DNA of 58,662 nucleotides, taken from Mycolicibacterium austroafricanum. Lineage in GTDB: Bacteria; Actinomycetota; Actinomycetes; Mycobacteriales; Mycobacteriaceae. Position numbers and translations under genes: made by a program. Shown here one piece after another: positions 42,834 to 50,778 of the stretch (position 1 is its first letter; each line of letters opens with the position of its first letter). The stretch lies in NCBI RefSeq assembly GCF_902705885.1, contig NZ_CACSIP010000036.1, positions 1 through 58,662 of the forward strand. Reading direction: 5' to 3'. Below the pieces are notes generated by a model. That model had not been told where the DNA came from, did not search any database, and saw only the letters and a list, made by a program, of their open reading frames with translations.

Positions 42834-43649
42834 TCAGTACTTGACCGCGCCGCCGCTGATGCCCTGCACCAGACGTCGCTGGATGAAGAAGCTCGCCACC
42901 ACCACCGGGATGATGGCGATCATGATCGCGGCGCTCATCGCACCGATCTGCACGCCGCGGAACGTGTTGAAGCTCGAGATCGCGACGGGCAAGATGGCGG
43001 CGTTGCCTGGGGCGAGGATCAGTCCGTAGAACATGTCGTTCCAGGACAGGGTGAAGCCGAAGATCCCGGCGGCACCGATGCCCGGGAACACCTGTGGCAA
43101 CACCACCAACCGGAACGCCTGCCACCGGGTGAACCCGTCGACGCGGGCCTGTTCCTCCAGCGAGGACGGTACGGCCTCGAAGAAGCCGATCAGGAACCAG
43201 GTCACAAGCGGCAGAACAAAACTCAGGTGCGCAAAGATCACCGGCAGCAGCGTGTCGGTCATCCGCAGCGCCTGCGCCATGGTCAGGAACGGAAACACCA
43301 TGACGGCCGGCGGGACGACCTGGGCGGCGAGCATCCCGAAACGGGTCAACGATCCGCCGGCGCGGTACTTGGCGATCACGTAGGCGCCCATGCTCCCGAC
43401 GACCAGACTCACCGACACGGTGACGACACCGACGATCAGGCTGCGTCCCGCGGCCGCGAAGATCCCCGAGTCCAGCACCGAGCGCCAGTTCTCCAGCGTC
43501 GGACTGAACGCCAGCAGGAACGGCTCGGCCATCTGGCCCGAGGTCTTGAAGCTCGCCAGCGCCACCCAGACGATGGGGAACAACACGAACACGAACGTCG
43601 CCGTCAGTACAGCGATCCGGATGATCTCCAGCCAGCGTGGTCGGGTCAT
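42834..43649 (-). CDS. Sugar ABC transporter permease, MalG-like
   Basis: 271 residues with six transmembrane helices; the EAA loop sits at EEQARVDGFTRWQAFRLVVLPQV. The N-terminal half, with FVLFPIVWVALASFKT, is typical of the MalG/carbohydrate group. Overlaps the partner permease by 4 nt. Confidence 0.93.
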   Translation of the reverse strand: MTRPRWLEIIRIAVLTATFVFVLFPIVWVALASFKTSGQMAEPFLLAFSPTLENWRSVLDSGIFAAAGRSLIVGVVTVSVSLVVGSMGAYVIAKYRAGGSLTRFGMLAAQVVPPAVMVFPFLTMAQALRMTDTLLPVIFAHLSFVLPLVTWFLIGFFEAVPSSLEEQARVDGFTRWQAFRLVVLPQVFPGIGAAGIFGFTLSWNDMFYGLILAPGNAAILPVAISSFNTFRGVQIGAMSAAIMIAIIPVVVASFFIQRRLVQGISGGAVKY

Positions 43650-44497
43650 CGTGCCTTGCTTCTCTCCATGGTCCGGAACGCCACCACGATCACGGCCAGC
43701 ACCAGCACCAGCACGATGAACGCCATCGCGCTGGCCGCGGCGAGCCGGAAGAACTGGATGCCCTCCAGATACATGAAGTACTGCAGGGTTTCGGTCTCGG
43801 TGCCCGGCCCGCCGCGGGTGGTCGCGTAGACGTACTCGAACACCCGCAGCGCATCGAGGCCGCGCAGCAGCACGGCCACGGTCAGCACCGGTGCCAGCAT
43901 CGGGATCAGCACCCGGCGCAGCTGGTAGACCGGGCCGGCGCCGTCCACCCGGGCGGCTTCCAGCGGCTGCTTGGGCATCGATTCGAGCCCCGCCAGGATG
44001 AGCAGCACCATGAACGGCGTCCACTGCCACACGTCGATGAACGCCAACGTCAGCAGTGCCCGTCCGGGGCCGAAGAAGTCGTAGCCGGCACCCACGGCGT
44101 GCAACAGAGCGGGCACCGCGCCGATCTGGTCGTTGAGCAGGAACCGGAAGATCAACCCGACCGCGATCGGCGTGATGAACATCGGCGCCAGCACGATCGC
44201 GCGTGCCAGGTCCTTGGCCCAGCGCTGCCGGTACAGCGCCAGCGCCACCGCGAAACCGAGGACGAGTTCCAGGCTCACCGCCACCACGACGTAGATCGCG
44301 GTGGTCGCGAAGGCATCCCAGAACGCCGAATTGTCCAGAGCGTCAGAGAAGTTGGCGACACCGACGATGTCCGGCGTGCCCCGGTCGGTCAGCTCGTAGT
44401 CGGTGACCGACAGGTACAGCGCATAACAGAGTGGGAATCCGACGGCCACGGCGAACAGCGTCAGCAGCGGCGCCAGCATGCCGTACTTGAACCTCAT
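43646..44497 (-). CDS. Sugar ABC transporter permease, MalF-like
   Basis: 283 residues with six predicted transmembrane helices. EAA loop: PLEAARVDGAGPVYQLRRVL. It lacks the extra periplasmic domain of E. coli MalF, as in most actinobacterial sugar importers. Encoded between the lipoprotein (40 nt gap) and the second permease. Confidence 0.93.
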   Translation of the reverse strand: MRFKYGMLAPLLTLFAVAVGFPLCYALYLSVTDYELTDRGTPDIVGVANFSDALDNSAFWDAFATTAIYVVVAVSLELVLGFAVALALYRQRWAKDLARAIVLAPMFITPIAVGLIFRFLLNDQIGAVPALLHAVGAGYDFFGPGRALLTLAFIDVWQWTPFMVLLILAGLESMPKQPLEAARVDGAGPVYQLRRVLIPMLAPVLTVAVLLRGLDALRVFEYVYATTRGGPGTETETLQYFMYLEGIQFFRLAAASAMAFIVLVLVLAVIVVAFRTMERSKAR

Positions 44498-44537
44498 CGG
44501 CGCATACCTTCCGGCGCGACCGCCGGATTCCCGTTGC

Positions 44538-45833
44538 TCAACCCTGGATCCGCTCCACGGCCGCCTGTGCGTCGCGCAACGCGTCGGCGACGCTCTTGCT
44601 GCCGGCCGCCGCCTCGTTGAGTTCGGTGCCGACCGCCTGGATCATCTCCTCACCGCCGGGGCCCTGCGACAGCGGGGCCGCATCGGCCAGGATCTCACCG
44701 ACGGCTTCGTAGTAGTCGGCTCCGTATCCGTCGGCCAGCACCATCTCGTTGGTCAGTGAACTCTCCCGGATCACCGCACCGCCCTCGGCGACACGTTCGG
44801 CATCGATGTCGGGGGAGGTGATCCACGAGATGAAGGCCCACGCGGCGTCGGGTGTCGCCGAGTTGGCCGGAATCGCCCAGCTCCACGACCCCAGTGCGGA
44901 CTTGCCTCCGGGAATGGGCGCCAGCGCGAACTGCCCGGCGCGTTCGCCGGAGGCGCCCGCCGGATCGTTGAGCGCGGGCAGGTTCCAGTTGTATCCGACC
45001 ATCGAGGCGGCCTGACCGCTCGACACCGAACGGAATGCCTCGTCGAAGGCCCAGTTGAGGCTATTGGGCGGTGCCGCGGTGTTGTAGGTCTCGATGTAGG
45101 CGTCCAGCGCGCGGGCGGCCTGCTCGGTGTTCAGCGTCGGCTTGCCGTCGGCGTCGTAGATGGACCCGCCCGCGGCGAACAGCCAGTTGGCCCACTCCTC
45201 GAAGATCTTGTACCCGCGTTGCGGCTGCATCGCGATGCCGGCGTGCGCGCCGGTGTTGAGCTGCTGCGACGTGCTCACCAGTGCGTCCAGATCGGTGGGC
45301 ACCGACTGGCCGGCGGCGTCCATGTCGACGGTGTTGTAGATGTAGCCCAGCGCATAGTTGTAGAACGGCACGCCGTAGGTGGTGCCGTCGACATCGGTGA
45401 TGTCCGTCAGTGACGCGAAGAAGTCACCGGGGTTGTAGTCGGGCGTCGAGTCGATCCGCTCGTTCAGCGGCTCCAGGAACCCAGCGTCGGCGAAGTCGTC
45501 CATCCAGGGGTTGTCCACCACGATCAGGTCGTAGGCCGGTTCGGCCGACTGGAACGACGACACCAGGCGATCCCGCATCTGGTCGAAAGTCATCGTCTCG
45601 ATGTTGATCTCGATATCCGGGTAGTTCTCGTTGAACTCACCGACCAGCCCCTGGACGATGTCGGTGTCGGGCACGTTCTCCATCAGCACCCGCACGGTGC
45701 CCGATGTGTCGGTCGGGATGTCGCCGAGCCCGGAGGACTCCTGCTCGCCCGAACCGCCGCTGCCCGCGCATCCGGCGAGGGTCAGGCTCGTGGCCAGCAC
45801 CAGCGCCGGCCACGCCTTGGGAATCTTCATCAT
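44538..45833 (-). CDS. Sugar ABC transporter substrate-binding lipoprotein
   Basis: 431 residues, lipoprotein signal with lipobox LAGC and Cys22. A family-1 sugar-binding fold: VRVLMENVPDTDIVQGLVGEF, PAYDLIVVDNPWMDDFADAG, FYNYALGYIYNT, and AFISWITSPDIDAERVAEGG. Binding-site aromatics include several Trp (GSWSWAIP). Which sugar or polyol it binds cannot be read from sequence. The partner enzymes (dehydrogenase, FGGY kinase) suggest a polyol. Confidence 0.9.
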   Translation of the reverse strand: MMKIPKAWPALVLATSLTLAGCAGSGGSGEQESSGLGDIPTDTSGTVRVLMENVPDTDIVQGLVGEFNENYPDIEINIETMTFDQMRDRLVSSFQSAEPAYDLIVVDNPWMDDFADAGFLEPLNERIDSTPDYNPGDFFASLTDITDVDGTTYGVPFYNYALGYIYNTVDMDAAGQSVPTDLDALVSTSQQLNTGAHAGIAMQPQRGYKIFEEWANWLFAAGGSIYDADGKPTLNTEQAARALDAYIETYNTAAPPNSLNWAFDEAFRSVSSGQAASMVGYNWNLPALNDPAGASGERAGQFALAPIPGGKSALGSWSWAIPANSATPDAAWAFISWITSPDIDAERVAEGGAVIRESSLTNEMVLADGYGADYYEAVGEILADAAPLSQGPGGEEMIQAVGTELNEAAAGSKSVADALRDAQAAVERIQG

Positions 45834-45895
45834 GCGTTCTCACTTCCGGTTTTCGGTGGGTTGATCCAGGATGTTCGTGTCGTCACGCTCGGAGC

Positions 45896-46687
45896 TCAAT
45901 CCATATAGGCACCGCCGTTGACCGAAAGTGCTTCACCGGTGATGAACCCGGCGTCATCGGAGACCAGGAACGCCACCGCGCGGGCCACATCCTCGGGGGT
46001 CTGCAGCCGTCCCAGCGGGGTGGCGTCGATCCATGATTGCCGGACCTGTTCCGGAGTGGATTCGGAAAGTGCTGCTTCCCAGTCTAATTCACGTGACTGC
46101 ATCGGGGTGGCGACGAACCCGGGGCACACGCAGTTGACGGTGATCCGGTGCTCGGCCAGCTCGAAGGCCATCGCCTGGGTCAGCCCCAGCACGCCGAACT
46201 TGGAAGCCACGTAGTCGGCCAGGAACGGCACCCGGCCCTGCTTGGCCGCCATCGACGCGGTGTTGACGATGCTGCCCTGGCGGCCGGTGCGGATCATGGC
46301 CCGCGCGGCGGCCTGGCCGCAGAAGAACACCGCCTTGAGGTTGATCTCCAGCGACCGGTCGTACTGTTCGGGGGAGACGTCGACAAACCTCTGCATCGCC
46401 GACACCCCGGCGTTGTTGATCCAGGCGTCCAGCCCCAGTCGGTCGGCGACGTCGTCGGCGAGCGCGACCGCCGCCTCCCCGTCGGTGACGTCGAATCGCA
46501 GGTACTCGTGGCCACGCTCACCGCCGCCGGTCAGGCCGGCCGCGGTCTGGGCGGCGCCCTCGCCGTCGATGTCGGTGACCACCACCCGCCAGCCCCGCTC
46601 GGCCAGGGTGGTGGCGATCGCCCGGCCGATGCCGGAGCCGGCGCCGGTCACGACGGCGGTGCGCAGGGAGGTGTTCGGGGCGGTCAT
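45896..46687 (-). CDS. Short-chain dehydrogenase/reductase (probable polyol dehydrogenase)
   Basis: A 263-residue classical SDR. Coenzyme motif TGAGSGIG (14-21), NNAG (91-94), catalytic Ser145, Tyr159 and Lys163 (YVASK). Asp at 39 after the second strand (VVTDID) predicts NAD(H) preference. C-terminal GEALSVNGGAYMD is typical of sugar-alcohol or hydroxy-acid dehydrogenases. In the operon it sits between the kinase (ATGA overlap) and the binding protein, so it likely oxidises the imported polyol to a ketose for the kinase. Confidence 0.9.
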   Translation of the reverse strand: MTAPNTSLRTAVVTGAGSGIGRAIATTLAERGWRVVVTDIDGEGAAQTAAGLTGGGERGHEYLRFDVTDGEAAVALADDVADRLGLDAWINNAGVSAMQRFVDVSPEQYDRSLEINLKAVFFCGQAAARAMIRTGRQGSIVNTASMAAKQGRVPFLADYVASKFGVLGLTQAMAFELAEHRITVNCVCPGFVATPMQSRELDWEAALSESTPEQVRQSWIDATPLGRLQTPEDVARAVAFLVSDDAGFITGEALSVNGGAYMD

Positions 46688-48171
46688 GGCCGGGCCTTTC
46701 GTGCGAGTCGGTGGGAGAACGGGGTGAGAGCGTCGCCGAGAGCGCGCCAGTCGGTGTACGCGTCCGCGTAGCGCTGCACGTGGCGGGTGTCGGGGACGAC
46801 GGGCTCACCCAGCGTGCGGAAGCGGTCGGTGTCTTCCCAGTCGTCGATCATCCCGACGCCGACCCCGGCGATGATGGCCGCACCCAGCGACGCGCCCGGA
46901 TGCCCGATGATCGGCCACAACTCGGTGTCCAGGACATCGGCCAGGATCTGTTTCCACAGCGTGGACTTGCTGCCGCCGTTGGTGACCATGGCACGCTGCA
47001 GTGGCACGCCGATCTCGGCGAAGACCTCGGTGTGGTGTTTGAAGCCGAATGCGACGGCTTCGAGCACCGAGCGGTACAGGTCCGCTCGGGTGTGGGCGAG
47101 GTCCAGTCCCACGAACGCCCCCCGCAGGTCGGGATCGTGCAGCGGACTCTTCTCACCGAGAAAGTAAGGCAGGCAGAGGATTTCTGCCGGGTTGCGCTGC
47201 ACCGCCTCGGCGTCGAGGTCGAGCAGATCGAGTCCGCCCGACAGTGTCTGGAACCAGCGGATCAGGCTACCGCTGGTCGCCATGCAGCCGTTCGGGAGCC
47301 AGCGGCCCGGCACCGGGTGCGCATCGAGGTACAGCCGGGCGTCGGCCACCGGTGCGTCGCTGGCGGCAAGCACGTCACCGGCACCGCCGAGCTTGACCAA
47401 CCAGTCGCCCGCCGCGTTGACCCCGGCGGCGTACGCCGACAGCACGTGATCGGCGCCGCCGACGATCAGTGGCAGGCCGGCGCGCAGACCCGTGGCCGCC
47501 GCCGCGTCGTCGCTGAGCACCCCGGCCTGTTCCCCGGGGACGAGGATGTCGGGCTGGAGGTCGTCGGCCAGGTCTGCCGCGTCGAACATGGGCTGGTAGG
47601 GCTGCCCGGCCAGGCTGCCCAGCCCGGATTCGATGGACCAGTTCAGTTCCACGTGCGGTGCCGCGCCGAGCGCCATCAGCACCCAGTCGTAGGAGCCCAC
47701 CAGGCGTGCGGTCCGGCGCCAGTTGCCGGGTTCGTTGGTGCGCAGCCACATTGCCGTCGGCGCCACCGACTGCTGGGTGATGGCCGAACCGGTCGCGGCG
47801 AGCACGTCGGCGGCGTCCATCGCGGCCTGCAGACGGGTGATCTCGGTGGTGGCGCGTGAATCGTTCTGCAGGATCGCCGGGCGGACCGGCGACCCGGCCC
47901 GGTCGATCGCCACCACGGCGGGGACCATCCCGGTGGTCGCCAGCGCGCCGATGTCACCGGGGGTGGCGCCGGACGCGGCCAGTACGTCGCGAATCGTCGC
48001 GTGCACGTTGGCGATCCACTCGGCGGGGTCGGCCTCGGCCCGACCGGGTTGCTCGGCGAACAGTCGCGTCTCACGGGATGCCTGGGCGGCGATGCGGCCC
48101 GCAGTGACGTCGATCAGCACGGTTTTAGTTCCCGTGGTGCCGACATCGACACCGATCGTGAACTCCGGCAT
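46684..48171 (-). CDS. FGGY-family carbohydrate kinase (xylulokinase-like)
   Basis: 495 residues from ATG 48171, preceded by CGGAGGAGA. N-terminal phosphate loop VDVGTTGTKTVLID, catalytic Asp region ILQNDSRA, and the C-terminal TNGGSKSTLWKQILADVLD signature. The region LPYFLGEKSPLHDPDLRGAFVGL is typical of FGGY pentulose kinases. The sugar (xylulose, ribulose, another ketose or a tetrulose) is not determined. First gene of the minus-strand sugar operon; it shares a divergent control region with the BtpA-family gene. Confidence 0.9.
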   Translation of the reverse strand: MPEFTIGVDVGTTGTKTVLIDVTAGRIAAQASRETRLFAEQPGRAEADPAEWIANVHATIRDVLAASGATPGDIGALATTGMVPAVVAIDRAGSPVRPAILQNDSRATTEITRLQAAMDAADVLAATGSAITQQSVAPTAMWLRTNEPGNWRRTARLVGSYDWVLMALGAAPHVELNWSIESGLGSLAGQPYQPMFDAADLADDLQPDILVPGEQAGVLSDDAAAATGLRAGLPLIVGGADHVLSAYAAGVNAAGDWLVKLGGAGDVLAASDAPVADARLYLDAHPVPGRWLPNGCMATSGSLIRWFQTLSGGLDLLDLDAEAVQRNPAEILCLPYFLGEKSPLHDPDLRGAFVGLDLAHTRADLYRSVLEAVAFGFKHHTEVFAEIGVPLQRAMVTNGGSKSTLWKQILADVLDTELWPIIGHPGASLGAAIIAGVGVGMIDDWEDTDRFRTLGEPVVPDTRHVQRYADAYTDWRALGDALTPFSHRLARKARP

Positions 48172-48225
48172 GCCGTCTCCTCCGCTGGGTTGGTTAGACG
48201 ATACCAATCCGCCTGTTAGATTCTC

Positions 48226-48291
48226 ACACGTTCTGTGTAACAATCACGTTATCGTGGCGGAATACCCCCCAGAAGCTGTTATCAAATAACA
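48226..48291. promoter_or_regulatory. Divergent control region with three palindromes (probable DeoR operators)
   Basis: Within the 132-bp gap between the kinase and BtpA-family genes lie ACAC-N5-GTGT (48226-48238), CACG-TTAT-CGTG (48245-48256) and TGTTAT-CAA-ATAACA (48277-48291). GTTATC is common to the last two. TCACACG (48224-48230) recurs in front of the region serving the DeoR gene (50708-50714). These make this the likely target of the nearby DeoR repressor. Confidence 0.55.
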
Positions 48292-48303
48292 CATGAGGAT
48301 GCG

Positions 48304-49140
48304 ATGACAACCCGAGAGGCTCCGATGACCACCTGGCTGGACGACGTATTCGGCGTGCGCAAACCCGTGATCGCGATGCTGCACCTGCTCGCCCTGCCGG
48401 GCGATCCGGGTTTCGATTCGGCCGGCGGCGTCCGCGCCGTTGTCGACCGGGCCAAGGCCGAACTGGCGCAGCTGCACGAGGGCGGCGTGGACGGGGTGAT
48501 GATCTCCAACGAGTTCAGCCTGCCGTACCTGACCAAGACCGAGCCGATCACCGCCGTGACCATGGCGCGGGTGATCGGTGAGCTGCTCTCCGAGCTGTCG
48601 ATGCCCTATGGCGTCAATGTGCTGTGGGACGGCCGGGCCTCGATCGATCTGGCCGTGGCGACCGGTGCGCAGTGGGTGCGGGAGATCTTCACCGGGGTCT
48701 ACGCCAGTGATTTCGGGCTCTGGGACACCAATATCGGGGAGGTGGCGCGCCACCGGCACCGCATCGGCGGCTCCGAGGTCAAGTTGCTCTTCAACATCGT
48801 GCCCGAGTCGGCGGTCTACCTGGCCCACCGAGACCTGGCCTCGATCACCGCGACGACGGTGTTCGCCACCAAGCCGGACGCCATCTGCGTATCCGGCCTG
48901 ACGGCGGGCGCCCCGACCGATGCGCAGGCTCTGGGAGTGGTCAAGGATTCGGCCGGATCCGTTCCGGTGTTCGTCAACACCGGCGTTCGGGCGGACAACG
49001 CCGCCGAACAGCTCACGGTCGCCGATGGCGCCATCGTCGGCACCTATTTCAAGCAGGACGGGGTGTTCGAAAATCGGGCGGTCGCGTCGCGCGTCACCGA
49101 GCTGATGGGGGCGGTCAGAGACTTCCGCAGCACGCTGTGA
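48304..49140 (+). CDS. BtpA/SgcQ-family TIM-barrel protein
   Basis: 278 residues from ATG 48304 (GAGG 5 nt upstream); ATG 48325 also has a good ribosome-binding site and would drop seven residues. Family signatures: KPVIAMLHLLALPGDPGF, GGVDGVMISNEFSLPY, YGVNVLWDGRASIDLA, the REIFTGVYASDFGLW region, and NTGVRADNAAEQL at the phosphate-binding end of the barrel. BtpA was named from cyanobacterial photosystem I, but in heterotrophs (for example SgcQ) it occurs in sugar operons. Its reaction is not established to my knowledge. Divergent from the kinase and coupled to the phosphatase downstream, so it is probably a step in the same pathway. Confidence 0.88.
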   Translation: MTTREAPMTTWLDDVFGVRKPVIAMLHLLALPGDPGFDSAGGVRAVVDRAKAELAQLHEGGVDGVMISNEFSLPYLTKTEPITAVTMARVIGELLSELSMPYGVNVLWDGRASIDLAVATGAQWVREIFTGVYASDFGLWDTNIGEVARHRHRIGGSEVKLLFNIVPESAVYLAHRDLASITATTVFATKPDAICVSGLTAGAPTDAQALGVVKDSAGSVPVFVNTGVRADNAAEQLTVADGAIVGTYFKQDGVFENRAVASRVTELMGAVRDFRSTL

Positions 49141-49877
49141 GCACCGCCGCCGGGCTGCGTGAACTCGCGGTCACCGCTGCGCGGTACGGGGCCGGCGTAT
49201 GTCTGCGGCGGTCGACCGAAGGCGGCGACGTCGTCACCAAAGGCGCCGCCGGAGACCTCGTCACCGCGGTGGACCGTGCGGCCGAGGAAGCGGTGCGCCA
49301 GGTGCTGCTGGACGCGCGGCCCGACGATGCGCTGCTCGGTGAGGAACTCCCGGCGCACCCGGGAAGCTCCGGGCTGCAGTGGGTGATCGACCCACTCGAC
49401 GGCACCACCAACTTCACCCGGCGGATCCCGTTCTACGGCACCTCGGTCGGGGTGCGCGACGGCGACGGGGTGTGGTTGGCCGCGGCGGTCTGCGCTCCGG
49501 TCCTGGACACCACCTGGAGCGCGGCGCGCGGAACCGGCGCGCAGGTCGAAACCGCCTCGGGTCGTGAGGATCTGCCGCTCGCACTGGCGACCTCATCGGC
49601 GTCCGTGCTCGGCACCGGGCTGTCCTACGACGCCACTCATCGGCGCCGCCAGCTGCGCGAGCTGGGCTGGCTGATGGTCGACTACACCGACATGCGCCGG
49701 TTCGGCGCGGCGGCCATCGACCTGTGCCTGGTGGCACAGGGCAGCCTGGACGCGTTCGTCGAGGACGATCTCGGCGTGCATGACTGGGCGGCGGGCGCGC
49801 TGATCGCCGAGGAGGCCGGCGCACAGGTTCACCGGCCCACTGATCGCGACGCCACCATGTCGGCGCACTGGCGCTGA
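49137..49877 (+). CDS. Inositol-monophosphatase-family phosphatase
   Basis: 246 residues from GTG 49137, overlapping the btpA-like stop (GTGA). Metal-binding motifs: GEELP (first metal), DPLDGTTNF (core), and HDWAAGALIAEEAG near the C-terminus. These Mg2+/Li+-sensitive enzymes hydrolyse inositol phosphates, histidinol phosphate, sugar bisphosphates or 3'-phosphoadenosine phosphate. In this operon a sugar-phosphate substrate made by the kinase or the BtpA-like enzyme is likely (inference). It converges with the DeoR gene, 8 nt between the stops. Confidence 0.88.
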   Translation: MSTAAGLRELAVTAARYGAGVCLRRSTEGGDVVTKGAAGDLVTAVDRAAEEAVRQVLLDARPDDALLGEELPAHPGSSGLQWVIDPLDGTTNFTRRIPFYGTSVGVRDGDGVWLAAAVCAPVLDTTWSAARGTGAQVETASGREDLPLALATSSASVLGTGLSYDATHRRRQLRELGWLMVDYTDMRRFGAAAIDLCLVAQGSLDAFVEDDLGVHDWAAGALIAEEAGAQVHRPTDRDATMSAHWR

Positions 49878-49885
49878 GACCCGGC

Positions 49886-50665
49886 TCAGGCGTCCACGCA
49901 GCGCACGTCCACGCCCGCCGTGCGCAGCTGCGCCACGGTCGGATGGCTGGGCGAACCATCGGTCACCAACACCGATATCGCGGACACCGGAGCCACGTTG
50001 ATCAGTTGCACCCGACCGAGTTTGGACGCGTCCGCCGCCACGATCACCCGGTCCGCCGAACGCATGGCCGCCTGTTTGACGTTGCCTTCCTCGCGGTGGT
50101 ACTCCGAGGCCCCGCGACGGCCGTGTACCCCGGCGATGCCCATCACGTAGGTGTCGCAGTTGTAGCGCAGATAGAAGTCCTCGGCCTCGGCGCCGATCAG
50201 GCTCAGCTCGCCGGGGCGGACCTTTCCGCCGGTGAGCAGGATCGTGGTGTCCGGTTCGGCGGCGAGCTCCACCGCGACCAGAACGCTCGGTGTGATCACC
50301 GTCAGGCCGAGTGCCCGGCCCTTCAGCGCCCGCGCCACGGCGAGCACCGTGCTGCCGCTGTCCAGGATCACGGTTTCCTGCGGTGCCAGTAGATCGGCGA
50401 CAGCACGGGCGATGTGGGCCTTGCCGCCGGCGGCCACAGCCGCGCGGGCGTCGAACGACGGTTCGGTGGCTTTACCGCCGAACGCGATGGCGCCACCGAG
50501 GACCCGCCGCGCGATCCCCTGTTCCTCGAGACGTTCGATGTCGCGGCGAATCGTCATCGCCGAGACGTCGTACTCCGCGGCGAGCGAGGTGAAATCCACC
50601 TCACGGTCGGAGTGGATGCGCGCGGCGATCGCGGCGCGCCGCGCGTGGGCATCCAGCGAGGGCAC
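49886..50665 (-). CDS. DeoR/GlpR-family repressor
   Basis: 259 residues from GTG 50665. N-terminal HTH (FTSLAAEYDVSAMTIRRDIE), linker RRVLGGA, then the sugar-phosphate-sensing domain (TVILDSGSTVLAVA, LLTGGKVRPGELSLIG, and VIVAADASKLGRV). DeoR proteins sense a phosphorylated sugar from the pathway they control. Target genes are most likely the kinase operon and the BtpA-phosphatase pair, through the palindromes at 48226-48291. It is transcribed away from nnrD. Confidence 0.9.
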   Translation of the reverse strand: MPSLDAHARRAAIAARIHSDREVDFTSLAAEYDVSAMTIRRDIERLEEQGIARRVLGGAIAFGGKATEPSFDARAAVAAGGKAHIARAVADLLAPQETVILDSGSTVLAVARALKGRALGLTVITPSVLVAVELAAEPDTTILLTGGKVRPGELSLIGAEAEDFYLRYNCDTYVMGIAGVHGRRGASEYHREEGNVKQAAMRSADRVIVAADASKLGRVQLINVAPVSAISVLVTDGSPSHPTVAQLRTAGVDVRCVDA

Positions 50666-50707
50666 GGTGCTGAGCCTATCGTGAAACCTGTGAGTGGTTC
50701 ACATTGA

Positions 50708-50714
50708 TCACACG
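50708..50714. promoter_or_regulatory. TCACACG box in the deoR/nnrD intergenic region
   Basis: The 113-bp interval between deoR and nnrD contains TCACACG (50708-50714), identical to the box in the kinase/BtpA region, and a near-palindrome GTGAAACC to GGTTCAC upstream (about 50679-50701). Consistent with DeoR autoregulation; nothing else is seen in this interval. Confidence 0.35.
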
Positions 50715-50778
50715 AAAATGACCTTGCGATGTCAAAGATGTGAGCGCACCACAATCACTGGGCACTAGCGTGGGGGCC

